Of a stretch of DNA of 64,000 bases, positions 26,835 to 38,186 are shown in pieces (position 1 is the stretch's first letter; every line of letters starts with the position of its first letter). Source of the stretch: Glandiceps talaboti. Taxonomy: Eukaryota; Hemichordata; Enteropneusta; Spengelidae. Made by a program: the position numbers and the translations under genes. The stretch spans positions 1,769,001-1,833,000 of the forward strand of contig NC_135551.1 in assembly GCF_964340395.1 (NCBI RefSeq). Direction: 5' to 3'. The notes beneath the pieces are model-generated. The model was not told the DNA's origin. It saw only the letters and a program-made list of their open reading frames with translations, and did not search any database.

Positions 26835-27490
26835 ACCACATGACCAAGCACCAGGTTAGTATACATACTATTCAAAAAACCCAAACACTATGTTAGTATA
26901 CATACTACTCCACATAACCAAACACTATGTTAGTATACATACTACTCCACATAACCAAATACTATGTTAGTATACATACTATTCAAAAAACCCAAACACT
27001 ATGTTAGTATACATACTACTCCACATAACCAAATACTATGTTAGTATACATACTACTCCACATGACCAAGCACCAGGTTAGTATACATACTACTCCACAT
27101 AACCAAATACTATGTTAGTATACATACTACTCCACATAACCAAACACTATGTTAGTATACATACTACTCCACATAACCAAATACTATGTTAGTATACATA
27201 CTACTCCACATAACCAAATACTATGTTAGTATACATACCGTACTACTCCACATAACCAAACACTATGTTAGTATACATACTACTCCACATAACCAAATAC
27301 TATGTTAGTATACATACGACTCCACATAACCAAATACTATGTTAGTATACATACTGCTCCACATAACCAAATACTATGTTAGTATACATACTACTCCACA
27401 TAACCAAACACTATGTTAGTATACATACTACTCCACATAACCAAATACTATGTTAGTATACATACTACTCCACATAACCAAATACTAGGT
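26835..27490. repeat. 37-bp minisatellite, about 18 copies
   Basis: The unit includes ACTATGTTAGTATACATACT and ACTCCACATAACCAAA. A few early units are variant (TTCAAAAAACC, TGACCAAGCACCAGG), and one carries a 4-base insertion near 27238. Confidence 0.95.
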
Positions 27491-27513
27491 TTAAGTTAAC
27501 CTACCAAATACCA

Positions 27514-27670
27514 AAGGACCTTTAAGTCACCATCCATGGTCCTTTAAGTCATCATCCATGGTCCTTTAAGTCATTATCCATGGTCCTTTAAGTCACCGTC
27601 CATGGTCCTTTAAGTCACCATCCATGGTCCTTTAAGTCACCATCCATGGTCCTTTAAGTCACCATCCATG
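27514..27670. repeat. 22-bp minisatellite, about 7 copies
   Basis: The unit is GGTCCTTTAAGTCACCATCC plus AT, with one CCGTCC and two TCAT/TTAT variants. It lies 70 bases upstream of exon 6. Confidence 0.95.
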
Positions 27671-27743
27671 TTACTAATTTTGATAATCCTCATTATTCTA
27701 CTTTGAATAACACTGTAAGATTGCAATATTTGTGATTTCAGAG

Positions 27744-27832
27744 CCTGAGATTAAAAGAGCAGAACAGTGGATTGAAGTGACTTCACCATATGTTAATTAT
27801 AAAGTCAGTCCCATACCAATACCAACAGATGT
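27744..27832 (+). CDS. ADGB: Androglobin exon 6
   Basis: Encodes residues 209-237, phase 0 in, phase 2 out (donor GTAAGT). The peptide is PEIKRAEQWIEVTSPYVNYK followed by VSPIPIPTDV, a strand-rich stretch. The polypyrimidine tract ends TTTCAGAG: two AG dinucleotides in tandem. Only the second AG keeps the frame from exon 5; using the first would add two bases and hit TGA after 12 codons. So the start at 27744 is chosen by frame. Confidence 0.85.
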
Positions 27833-27930
27833 GTAAGTATAACTTATATGGTGTGATGCATCTTTTACTTTAGTTTAATGTCTCCTCATAACGTTCTACT
27901 CTTTCCATATTCTACATCCAGTCTGATTAG

Positions 27931-28442
27931 TCCTCGTTGGACGAAGTCCGGGACGGGGACTTATGGTTTGGGTTCCGTCTGTCCGCGCGTCCGTGTGTCC
28001 GTCCGTCCAGAGCCGTTTCTTGGAGATGCCTGGACCGATTTTTTTCAAGCTTGGTACAGGGGCAACATACAATGACATACATGTGCATATCCATTTTCGT
28101 CATGATACGATCCAATATTGCCGCCTAGCAGCCATTTTGTTTGCGAATTTTCCATGTCCAAAGCCATAACTCAGACATGCTTGAACAGATCTCATTCAAA
28201 GTTGGTATTAGGACAGTGTTCTATGACATACATGTGCATATCCATTTTCGTCATGATACAATCCGATATGGCTGCCTGGTAGTGATTTTGTTGGCGCAGT
28301 TTTCATTTCCAAAGCCATAACTCATGCCAGACATGCTTGAACAGGTCCCCCCCCCCCCCCATACCCAACCCATCCTTATCGTTGAATGGTTTATTCCATC
28401 ACGTCATCTTGAAGAGTAGGCATGTCCCATGTCCAACGAGGA
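27931..28442. mobile_element. MITE-like element with TCCTCGTTGGAC terminal inverted repeats
   Basis: The left end is TCCTCGTTGGACGAAGTCC; the right end reverse-complemented is TCCTCGTTGGACATGGGAC. Near the left end is a TCCGTCTGTCCG-type simple repeat. Internally a segment containing ACATACATGTGCATATCCAT is present twice (about 28074 and 28228). A C14 run lies at 28347-28360. The GC content is above that of the intron. Short open frames here are not genes. Confidence 0.8.
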
Positions 28443-28855
28443 GACACAACATGTCTAATTCTGTTTGATTTAGGTTCACAAGTGTTGTTGCGTGATCAGA
28501 GTAGTGATAATTCCTTAAAACCCAATCATAGCGGGGACTATGTCATTCTCAATGACTTGTTTATTTGAATCCTTTGACAAGATTTGCATTATTGTACCTC
28601 AATTCACTCAGCTGTACGAATGGCGACCTGATAGGAGAATATTGTTATGGGACAGGTTTAAATTTTGTTTAATTTTTTAAACTATCAAAGCAAGGAATGC
28701 ATCATGCTTCCAATTCCCATATGACATGTCACCTTTGTGCCAGGTTTGAACACAGACACATGAATGGAAGGAGCCCATATTGGGGTACTAAAATCTTGTA
28801 ACACCTGGGGTACTAAAATGTCGTAACACCTGTGACATATAATTTATTACTGCAG
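28443..28855. other. Intron 6 remainder
   Basis: Unique non-coding sequence; no feature recognised. Confidence 0.5.
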
Positions 28856-29063
28856 TAAAAGACCCAAGTCATCACTATCTAGAGGAGGGGGTTCCCGTCC
28901 TAGCACTGCACTCATGGGTGAAATTGTAGCGGAATTGGACGAAGACCATCCTGAGAGAACAGAAGAACTTTTACTGAAAGAAAAACAAAAAGCTGAGGAA
29001 AAACAAAAACTTGCAGAAAAAGAAGCTGAGTTAAGAGAAGCTGAAGCTAAAGCTGAACAACAG
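28856..29063 (+). CDS. ADGB: Androglobin exon 7: Ser/Gly/Arg patch then Glu/Lys/Ala helix
   Basis: Encodes residues 238-307, phase 2 in, phase 0 out. The acceptor is TATTACTGCAG and the donor is GTAAAG after CAACAG. It starts VKRPKSSLSRGGGSRPSTAL, a basic Ser-rich stretch with possible phosphorylation sites. It then has an acidic segment (GEIVAELDEDHPERTEELLL) and a long K/E/A/Q run with heptad-like leucines typical of a coiled coil. It is the longest exon in the window. Confidence 0.85.
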
Positions 29064-29507
29064 GTAAAGTTGACTTAGGATTGTAGGAACTGATGAAATC
29101 AATGCCTTTGATATCTACACCTTGACTCACAACTCTAGCGCAGCTGATGGTAATACAGACATGTCACAAGGGATATATATCTTCTTTATTACCTACTTAT
29201 TAAATTTACATTTGTAGATAAAATAAATAATACATTTTTGAGGGAGGTAAAAGGAGACCAGAAAAATAGCTACTTGCTAATCAAGTCTGTCTCCTTAGAC
29301 ACTGTAAATAAAATTTTAAAATAAATACATGACAAAATATAAAGAGGGCAGTGAAAACAAAACATAAATATCTATGAAAATATATACATTATACATCAAT
29401 ATGAGTTGCAGTTTATTCATATCATATCAGGTGAAGAAAATCTTTTAGTGAATTACGAAAAACATTCCTTGATGATTTGGACCTAACATTAAGAGGTAAG
29501 GTATGCC
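29064..29507. other. Intron 7, first part
   Basis: AT-rich sequence with no array or gene seen. It may include decayed transposon tail sequence, but I cannot assign it. Confidence 0.4.
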
Positions 29508-30047
29508 CTAGTCTTGCTGCTAGACGTTCGGGCTTTCTTTCGATGCTATAACTATAAGCGAACGAAGTTCGCATGTGAGGACCTGCCCGAACAGTCTAGC
29601 GAATGTCATTTTCAGACCGGACATTCCATTGAGATTACATTGAGCGGTGGGTTGGGCCATCTATGCATATATATACTTTAATATATTCAATAACCTATGA
29701 CCTCGGGGAATCTCTGCATGCAAGTGTTGACAAACACATTTACGTCATTACTATGGCTTATCGGTTTATGGTAATTGTGAGTTTGATGAGTGTGTAGACG
29801 TTGTCATTCACACATTTAAGTTAACGCATTGGTGGTTATTTATACAAGCCCCTCCTTAAGATGAATATGCATGAAAATTTAGCTATTGTCCTCTGTTTGT
29901 GCTTGTCGCTAATACGGTTCTCTGATTGGCAGTTATTTATATCCTGATGACATTCGCTAGACCTCGGATGTTCCATCCTCGATAGCGTTGTTCGGCTGTA
30001 TGTCGTATTTTATCGGAAGAACATCCGAGGGCTAGCTGATAGACTAG
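29508..30047. mobile_element. MITE with terminal inverted repeats and subterminal hairpins
   Basis: The ends are CTAGTCTTGCTGCTAG and, reverse-complemented, CTAGTCTATCAGCTAG. GTATGCC flanks both sides (29501-29507 and 30048-30054) as a 7-8 bp target-site duplication. Just inside each end is a stem-loop: CTAGACGTTCGGGC pairs with GCCCGAACAGTCTAG on the left, and CTAGACCTCGGATGTTC with GAACATCCGAGGGCTAG on the right. GTCTAGCGAATGTCAT on the left is an exact inverted match to ATGACATTCGCTAGAC on the right. There is no coding capacity. The TSD length would fit a hAT-like element (inference). Confidence 0.85.
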
Positions 30048-30362
30048 GTATGCCCCCACATGAGAAAAATGACAGCTAAAATCACATGGCAGTGCATGAA
30101 GTAGTCTGCAAAATGTGGCTAAAACAATAAAGTGAGTTTCTGAAAATTACATGACCAGAAACAAAGTTGAGAATGCCATCAACTTTTGCTGTGAAATACA
30201 GAATTTTCAAATGATGATTTTTTCAAAGGAAGCTCTAATTATATTAGCGCTTGACAATCATAGCCCTCATTTCTGGTCTAAAAACTGCCTCTGAACAGTT
30301 CCTTGGTGGGAGGCTATTCAGATTTGTTCATGCCAAGTTGATCTGTGCCATTTCAGGTTTTT
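30048..30362. other. Intron 7 spacer
   Basis: Unique sequence between two repeat elements; nothing recognised. Confidence 0.5.
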
Positions 30363-30408
30363 TAGTACAACTGAACTGATGAGGTTCAGTAGTGTAATAG
30401 GCATTGCT

Positions 30409-30461
<53 letters not shown>

Positions 30462-30475
30462 CAACTTAAAGTAAA
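30363..30475. mobile_element. Repeat family 1, copy C (head and microsatellite only)
   Basis: TAGTACAACTGAAC, loop, GGTTCAGTAGTGTAA, then a GT run (about 24 copies, 30411-30458) and TAAACAACTTAAAGT, matching the start of copy A. The body and tail are missing. Confidence 0.75.
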
Positions 30476-30665
30476 AAACTGCAAGGGAATTCCTTTTTCT
30501 GCTTGACCATTTCGGTAATATGTTTGTTTTGCTTTGCTAAAACAAAACTGCATAGTGGAAGAGCTGAACAGCAGAACCATTGGTACACATAACAAACAAA
30601 AAAAGTACAGCAGAGCTATTGTGACCATTAGGTCCATTGCCATTCATTGTTTTAATTGTTTGCAG

Positions 30666-30797
30666 AAAATGGATATACCACCTAAACCAGATACTCCATC
30701 CAAAGATAGCAAAGATGGCAAAGATAAGAAATCTACCAAAGATGAGAAAAAAGATGGAAAACGTGAGAAAAGTGCAGCAAAACTTGAGAAAATTGAG
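30666..30797 (+). CDS. ADGB: Androglobin exon 8: Lys/Asp-rich linker
   Basis: Encodes residues 308-351, phase 0 at both ends. The acceptor is TTGTTTGCAG; the donor is GTTGGT after ATT GAG, weaker than the other donors of the gene. The sequence is low complexity: KMDIPPKPDTPSKDSKDGKD followed by K/D/E-rich runs and ending AAKLEKIE. Because the exon is symmetrical (phase 0/0) it could be skipped without a frameshift. Confidence 0.78.
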
Positions 30798-30938
30798 GTT
30801 GGTGTTTATTTAAATGAACCTTTTCTGTCCATTATTGTGTGTGTTCTGTTACTTAAACCTGCACTAGCTGCAACTGGGACATTTTTTCATCAACTAACTG
30901 ATAGTTATAGCACATGTTAGAGGACATTTACTGTGTTT

Positions 30939-31340
30939 TAGCACAGCTGTCAGCGAAAGTTGCTTAAGGGTTGGGTTAATACTCTGCCATCTGCCCTCCA
31001 TCTGTCAACTTTTATCTTCTCCTCTATAACTGTATAGTCAATTGACGTGGACTTTATTGTGTAGGTGTCATTTGATGGGCAGATATAAGTTTGTTCAAGA
31101 TGCAAATTAGGTCTAATTTGGTAAAAATGCTTCAAAAATCTTCTCCAAAACTACTGGGCGGCGCCAATTGAGTTGAAATTTGTTGTGTAGGTGTCTTGGA
31201 ATGAGCAGATAAATGTTTGTTCAAGACAAAGTGACTGGGTGATTAATATGCAAATTAGGTCTAAAATAGAATTTTTGGTAAAAATCTTCTTATTACCAAA
31301 ACTACTGGGCCAATTGAGTTGAAATTCTTGGGAACCTTGT
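30939..31340. mobile_element. Repeat family 3, copy A
   Basis: The head TAGCACAGCTGTCAGCGAAAG resembles the head at 50099. The body contains two versions of AAAACTACTGGGCCAATTGA followed by GTTGAAAT (about 31147 and 31299), separated by about 150 bases, and repeated AATATGCAAATTAGGTCTA. It is a dispersed non-coding repeat; its 3' limit is uncertain. Confidence 0.55.
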
Positions 31341-32484
31341 TATCTACAACTATATTATGTAAATTCTTACCCATTATCATGTTAATTATAAAATTCACTA
31401 TAGAAATCCCACCCCGCACATCTCGGCCAAATATTCCAATGTTTTCCCCAAAAATTTCAGTGTGAAATGCACGAGCCTGGCAAGGACTAATTCTGTAACA
31501 AAATGACAGTCCCAATTGAGCAGTGTTTCCGTTTTACCCATCTGTACTTCTGTTACTAACCCTGGTGCACATACACATCGTCAAGTCAATGAACAAATTC
31601 AATATTGAGACCTGTTTTCACAGACCTAGAGGTACTATGTTCAAGACCAGCCAAGGTAATTTCGATTTTTCACACACACTTTACAGAATGACAGGTGTAG
31701 AATTAGGTGCGGTAGCAATATGACTTGGTTTTAGGCAGGGCAGCATATGGTGATTGTGTTGTAACGTTGACAAGGTGGGGACAGTGCCATAGAAATGATT
31801 AACATGTTGATGACAGTTTCATTCATGGGTTAACGGTATGCGGACACTTCCTTTGTGTAACAGTGTCCCGTTAATTGAAAAAGTGTCTGCTAAATGACAT
31901 TGAGAGCACAGTTGAAAGAATGTGGAAGAGTCAGAAAGGAGTATAACCAACGATATACTTATGAAAATACATTATATTTATCAATTAGAAGTCAGTATTA
32001 CCTATAAGTAATGTAGTGACAAGTTTCAATCTTGAGCAAAAGCTCAATTTTTAATCTGTCACCATGTTAAAACTGTACTACTTGTAACTGGAGTATCATT
32101 TCTCAACCTGACAGCCTCAATTTCACTGAATATCATTGAAATGCTAATTAAATATTGCACATGTTCACCAATGGTTGATATTATCCATAAGTAGTACAGA
32201 CATAGGTTAAAATAGTGATTGCCATTGAGGCTGCTGATTTTTGGATATTATGAGTATGTCATTTTATCTAACAAAACAGTTTTCAAAAAATGTTCCAGTT
32301 GAAATTAGTGCAGCTTTAGTAAGTAGTTATGGACAAGGTGTACAACTTTGCCTTCTGTACAGTGTACCCTCTATTGAAAGACAGCAGTTCTTGTCAGTCA
32401 AAGTCATACTGTAATTAATTAATACAAGAATACAAAATTTTGGTTTGTCAATTAAAAGACATTGTTGTGTGTCAGTGGCATGTC
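31341..32484. other. Intron 8, middle part
   Basis: Unique AT-rich sequence. Small open frames here have no recognisable product. Confidence 0.5.
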
Positions 32485-32685
32485 AAATTGGTGTAGTACT
32501 GCCTCCTGTACATGTAGTAATTTAGTACAGGCATACATTGGTGTAGTACTGCCTCCTGTACATGTAGTAATTTAGTACAGGCATACATTGGTGTAGTACT
32601 GCCTCCTGTACATGTAGTAATTTAGTACAGGCATACATTGGTGTAGTACTGCCTCCTGTACATGTAGTAATTTAGTACAGGCATA
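32485..32685. repeat. 50-bp minisatellite, 4 copies
   Basis: The unit contains TTGGTGTAGTACTGCCTCCT and GTACATGTAGTAATTTAGTA; copies are essentially identical. It ends 60 bases before the exon 9 acceptor. Confidence 0.95.
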
Positions 32686-32745
32686 AATCCTCAGGTGTAT
32701 AAACTATTGTATTAAATCTAGTCAATTTTTTTTTACATGTTATAG

Positions 32746-32893
32746 GAACCTAAGGGTCGTAAGGTCAGTGCTGGCTTAAAGAAGAAAGAAAGTTCTCTTG
32801 GTGAGAAAGCACCCTCATTGAAAAGTGAGAAGACAGAAAAGTCAGAGAAAATCACTCCTATTGGCAAAGATGCTAAAGACTTGAAAGATAAAG
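32746..32893 (+). CDS. ADGB: Androglobin exon 9: basic/Ser linker
   Basis: Encodes residues 352-400, phase 0 in, one base (G) out. The acceptor is ACATGTTATAG after an oligo-T tract and the donor is GTAAGA. The peptide begins EPKGRKVSAGLKKKESSLGE and continues with Lys/Glu/Ser repeats (KSEKTEKSEKI). It is disordered-looking with many potential phosphosites. The 65-bp minisatellite begins about 85 bases after the donor. Confidence 0.8.
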
Positions 32894-32978
32894 GTAAGAA
32901 CTAAAGACAGCGTATGAAAGAATAGTTCTACTCTCAGTGTCAACAGTCACTGATATTTCAACAGCCTCAACCGAGATG

Positions 32979-35143
32979 TACCTACAATAGGTTGCTGTCA
33001 TTGAACTTTGTAACAAGTTATTAGAGAAATACAGCTAGGATTTCAGTACCTACAATAGGTTGCTGTCATTGAACTTTGTAACAAATTAGAGAAATACAGC
33101 TAGGATTTCAGTACCTACAATAGGTTGCTGTCATTGAACTTTGTAACAAGTTAGAGAAATACAGTTAGGATTTCACTACCTACAATAGGTTGCTGTCATT
33201 AAACTTTGTAACAAGTTAGAGAAATACAGCTAGGATTTCAGTACCTACAATGGGTTGCTGTCATTAAACTTTGTAACAAGTTAGAGAAATACAGCTAGGA
33301 TTTCAGTACCTACAATGGGTTGCTGTCATTAAACTTTGTAACAAGTTAGAGAAATACAGCTTGGATTTCAGTACCTACAATGGGTTGCTGTCATTAAACT
33401 TTGTAACAAGTTAGAGAAATACAGCTAGGATTTCAGTACCTACAATGGGTTGCTGTCATTAAACTTTGTAACAAGTTAGAGAAATACAGCTTGGATTTCA
33501 GTACCTACAATAGGTTGCTGTCATTAAACTTTGTAACAAGTTAGAGAAATACAGCTAGGATTTCAGTACCTACAATAGGTTGCTGTCATTAAACTTTGTA
33601 ACAAGTTAGAGGAATACAGCTAGGATTTCAGTACCTACAATGGGTTGCTGTCATTGAACTTTGTAACAAGTTAGAGAAATACAGCTAGGATTTCAGTACC
33701 TACAATAGGTTGCTGTCATTAAACTTTGTAACAAATTAGAGAAATACAGATAGGATTTCAGTACCTACAATAGGTTGCTGTCATTAAACTTTGTAACAAG
33801 TTAGAGGAATACAGCTAGGATTTCAGTACCTACAATAGGTTGCTGTCATTAAACTTTGTAACAAGTTAGAGAAATACAGATAGGATTTCAGTACCTACAA
33901 TAGGTTGCTGTCATTAAACTTTGTAACAAGTTAGAGAAATACAGCTAGGATTTCAGTACCTACAATAGGTTGCTGTCATTGAACTTTGTAACAAGTTAGA
34001 GGAATACAGCTAGGATTTCAGTACCTACAATAGGTTGCTGTCATTGAACTTTGTAACAAGTTAGAGGAATACAGCTAGGATTTCAGTACCTACAATAGGT
34101 TGCTGTCATTAAACTTTGTAACAAGTTAGAGAAATACAGCTAGGATTTCAGTACCTACAATAGGTTGCTGTCATTGAACTTTGTAACAAGTTAGAGAAAT
34201 ACAGCTAGGATTTCAGTACCTACAATAGGTTGCTGTCATTGAACTTTGTAACAAGTTAGAGAAATACAGCTAGGATTTCAGTACCTACAATAGGTTGCTG
34301 TCATTGAACTTTGTAACAAGTTAGAGAAATACAGCTAGGATTTCAGTACCTACAATAGGTTGCTGTCATTGAACTTTGTAACAAGTTAGAGAAATACAGC
34401 TAGGATTTCAGTACCTACAATAGGTTGCTGTCATTAAACTTTGTAACAAGTTAGAGAAATACAGCTAGGATTTCAGTACCTACAATAGGTTGCTGTCATT
34501 GAACTTTGTAACAAGTTAGAGAAATACAGCTTGGATTTCAGTACCTACAATAGGTTGCTGTCATTGAACTTTGTAACAAGTTAGAGAAATACAGCTAGGA
34601 TTTCAGTACCTACAATAGGTTGCTGTCATTGAACTTTGTAACAAGTTAGAGAAATACAGCTAGGATTTCAGTACCTACAATAGGTTGCTGTCATTGAACT
34701 TTGTAACAAGTTAGAGAAATACAGCTAGGATTTCAGTACCTACAATAGGTTGCTGTCATTGAACTTTGTAACAAATTAGAGAAATACAGCTAGGATTTCA
34801 GTACCTACAATAGGTTGCTGTCATTGAACTTTGTAACAAGTTAGAGAAATACAGCTAGGATTTCAGTACCTACAATAGGTTGCTGTCATTAAACTTTGTA
34901 ACATTGTAACAAGTTAGAGAAATACAGATAGGATTTCAGTACCTACAATAGGTTGCTGTCATTAAACTTTGTAACAAGTTAGAGGAATACAGCTAGGATT
35001 TCAGTACCTACAATGGGTTGCTGTCATTAAACTTTGTAACAAGTTAGAGGAATACAGCTTGGATTTCAGTACCTACAATAGGTTGCTGTCATTAAACTTT
35101 GTAACAAGTTAGAGGAATACAGCTAGGATTTCAGTACCTACAT
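32979..35143. repeat. 65-bp minisatellite, about 33 copies
   Basis: The unit contains TACCTACAATAGGTTGCTGT, CATTGAACTTTGTAACAAGT and AAATACAGCTAGGATTTCAG. Variant sites are ATAGG/ATGGG, TTGAA/TTAAA, AGAGAAA/AGAGGAA and CAGCT/CAGAT. One unit near 34905 has a 9-base insertion. Each unit carries ATTTCAG-T, a weak acceptor-like sequence. Confidence 0.97.
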
Positions 35144-35329
35144 ATGGATGTGGCAAATAATAGATGGTTCAATTCTTTGAAAGTGAGATGGTGGACAACC
35201 AAATTTCTGTAATAGTTTTGAACAGGACCAGAAACAAACCTTCATCCATGGCAAAGTTTGGATGATTAAAAAAAATTGATTCAAAATTTGAGTAAGAATG
35301 TAATTTGTATTTTGTTATTACACTTACAG

Positions 35330-35522
35330 ACAGTTCCTTGAAACCAAGTGATGGGGCTGAAGGGGATGCCATGTCAGTGTTAACAGAGACAGCTAGTAAA
35401 GCTGAAGGCTCTACCAATGAAGGAGAAGGTGGTGATGATGAACAGAAAGAAAAACAAGAAGCTGCAGAACCTGTACAGAAAGATATCTGGATGCATTTTG
35501 AAGACTTTGCCAAGTGTTTCAA
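35330..35522 (+). CDS. ADGB: Androglobin exon 10: acidic linker and start of the conserved middle domain
   Basis: Encodes residues 401-464, phase 1 in, phase 2 out (donor GTAAGA). The acceptor is ATTACACTTACAG. The first two thirds are acidic and Ala/Ser/Gly-rich (TNEGEGGDDEQKEKQEAAEP). The end is structured, with DIWMHFEDFAKCFK, an aromatic-rich motif (W.HFEDF..CF) that is one of the best conserved androglobin signatures and continues into exon 11. Confidence 0.92.
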
Positions 35523-35621
35523 GTAAGATTATCCAAACATAAAGTAACTGTTCAAATTCATTCCACTATATTCGAAATTTATCTCGGGCTAAGCAGAGTT
35601 TTAGAGAATATCTGTCAACCT

Positions 35622-36378
35622 ACTCACATATGCACACCTTGGGGCCATGTCTACACTACAAACACCTCACCACATACCTTGGGCCTTGTCTACACTACAA
35701 ACACCTCACCACATACCTTGGGGCCATGTCTACACTACAAACACCTCACCACATACCTTGGGCCATGTCTACACTACAAACACCTCACCACATGATTGGG
35801 GCTTGTCTACACTACAAACACCTCACCACATACCTTGGGCCATGTATACACTACAAACACCTCACCACATACCTTGGGGCCATGTCTACACTACAAACAC
35901 CTCACCACATACCTTGGGGCCATGTCTACACTACAAACACCTCACCACACACCTTGGGGCCATATGTACACTACAAACACCTCACCACACACCTTGGGGC
36001 CATGTCTACACTACAAACACCTCACCACACACCTTGGGCCTTGTCTACACTACAAACACCTCACCACATACCTTGGGGCCATATGTACACTACAAACACC
36101 TCACCACATTCCTTGGGGCCATGTCTACACTACAAACACCTCACCACATACCTTGGGGCCATGTCTACACTACAAACACCTCACCACACACCTTGGGGCC
36201 ATGTCTATAAACACCTCACCACACACCTTGGGCCTTGTCTACACTACAAACACCTCACCACACACCTTGGGGCCATGTCTACACTACAAACACCTCACCA
36301 CATGCCTTGGGCCATGTCTACACTACAAACACCTCACCACACACCTTGGGCCTTGTCTACACTACAAACACCTCACCA
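35622..36378. repeat. 40-bp minisatellite, about 19 copies
   Basis: The unit contains CCTTGGGGCCATGTCTACAC and TACAAACACCTCACCACATA, with 39-base versions (CCTTGGGCC) and one unit with an 8-base deletion (36205). The open frames across it are stop-free by composition, in all three forward frames. Confidence 0.97.
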
Positions 36379-36742
36379 GTTTTTAAATATGTTCAAACAA
36401 AACTTTGTTTCTGAGTCAGAGTGAACTCTGATGTCATGCAATTAAGCCAGATTCAACAAGGTTTTCAGAAGTTAGAACTTGGGATATGCTATGTATCATG
36501 TTTATCAACAAATAACAAATACTCCACTGAGACATGTATATGGGACAACCACTGAATGCACACATTCATTTCTTGAAAATTGTAAGAAAATAAAACTTTA
36601 TAACTGCAACAAAAACAGTTGACAAAAGTGTTTCAGAATTGGCAGAAAAATGGACCTAAAGATATAGCTGACCATTTAAGACATACAGTGCTACCTGTTA
36701 AACATTTGTAATGTAAAATAATAATTCTTACTTTTATTTTAG
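36379..36742. other. Intron 10 remainder
   Basis: Unique sequence up to the exon 11 acceptor; nothing seen. Confidence 0.5.
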
Positions 36743-36806
36743 GACTCTGTATATTTTTCACAAACCAAATACTTACATCTGTAACCATAAGATGTCAGAC
36801 CTTAGG
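36743..36806 (+). CDS. ADGB: Androglobin exon 11: conserved middle domain
   Basis: Encodes residues 465-486, phase 2 in, phase 0 out. The acceptor is TTTTATTTTAG and the donor is GTGAGT. With the two bases from exon 10 it reads TLYIFHKPNTYICNHKMSDL. The LY.FHKP motif directly following the W..FEDF..CF motif of exon 10 is characteristic of androglobin. The exon is short but unambiguous. Confidence 0.9.
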
Positions 36807-36999
36807 GTGAGTACACAATCTGATATACAATATTTTGTATGTGACCATAATTTATGCAATTTACAAAATGATGCTGTCTTTATTTTGTAACCTTGTGGCA
36901 AGTGTGGTGACACTGTAGCTTGTATATACTAGTTTAAAATGTATGTTGTTGGAAGTCATACATTGTAGCTTGTATGTATACACTGTATCTAGTGTGGTT

Positions 37000-37760
37000 A
37001 TAGTGGTGCTATGGATACACTGTAGTTAGTACAGAGACATTGTTGCTAGTCAAAGAATAGATACACTACCTAGAATAAGTATACTGTTGATAGTATTGAT
37101 ACACTATTGCTAGAATAGATAAACTGTAGCTAGAATAGATACACTATACAGTGTAACTACATGTAGAATACATTGCAGGTAATATAGATATACTGTTGCT
37201 AGAACATATGCACCATTGCTAAAATATATCGGACCACTGTAGCTAGTTTGGACACACTGCAGCTACATGTAGTATGGGCACACTGTAACTAGTATGGACC
37301 ACTGTAGCTAGTATGGATACACTGTATAACTAGTATGAATACACTGTAGCTAGTTTGTACACACTGCAGCTGGTATTGACACACTAGCTAGTATGGGCAC
37401 ATGTACTGTAACTAGTATGGGCATACTATAGCTAGTATGGATACACTGTAGCTAGTATGGATACACTGTAACAAGTATGGACCACTGTAGCTAGTATGGA
37501 TACACTGTAGCTAGTATGGATACACTGTAGCTAGTATGGATACACTAGCTAGTATGGATACACTGTAGCTAGTATGGATACACTAGCTAGTATGGATACA
37601 CTGTAGCTAGTATGAATACACTGTAGCTAGTATGGATACACTGTAGCTAGTATGGATACACTGTAGCTAGTATGGATACACTGTAACTAGTATGGACCAC
37701 TGTAACTAGTTTGGACACACTGTAGCTAGTATGGACATACTTTAGCTTGGAGATATTGCA
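37000..37760. repeat. 20-bp minisatellite, regular core with degenerate flanks
   Basis: The core unit is ACTGTAGCTAGTATGGATAC, most regular at 37430-37690. Some units lack TGTA (giving ACTAGCTAGTATGG). Degenerate versions extend back to about 37000. Confidence 0.9.
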
Positions 37761-38186
37761 TATATGTAAACACCAGTTAGATTCTTAGACAAGAACACTT
37801 TAGCTAGTGCATGCATATAATGTATATAGCTAGTATACATTTACGTAATATTATTCTGTAGCTAGACCATTTATACACTACTAGGTATAATAGATACATT
37901 TTAACATAAATGGCCACATTGTAGCTAATGGTGATATGATAGCAAACAGCTTAGTCTGCAGTGGGCAATACAGTGTACATATACAACTGTTACATTATTA
38001 TAGTTTGTAACAATGTATGATATTACATAGACACAGCAACAACCTAACCCACAGTATTGCAGAACAGTCAGTATAATGTTTTAGAAGTGTGGTTTTGTAT
38101 GAATGTAGAACTGTTGTAATACTACAAATGTCAACAATTTTCATGTGAGCACTAGCACTACATTTGATATGTCTTTATATTTTTAG
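37761..38186. other. Intron 11 spacer between arrays
   Basis: AT-rich sequence with a few decayed GTAGCTAG motifs; no gene. Confidence 0.5.

Noticed and set aside
27742-27832. Exon 6 beginning at the first AG
   Set aside because: It leads to TGA after 12 codons when joined in phase with exon 5.
27878-28169. Cluster of five 60-68 codon open frames on both strands
   Set aside because: They lie in a GC-richer MITE with terminal inverted repeats; no family resemblance and mutually overlapping.
35630-36424. 264-codon open frame (and two overlapping frames)
   Set aside because: All three forward frames are open because the 40-bp unit has no stops; the product is a permuted repeat with no protein family, inside an intron.
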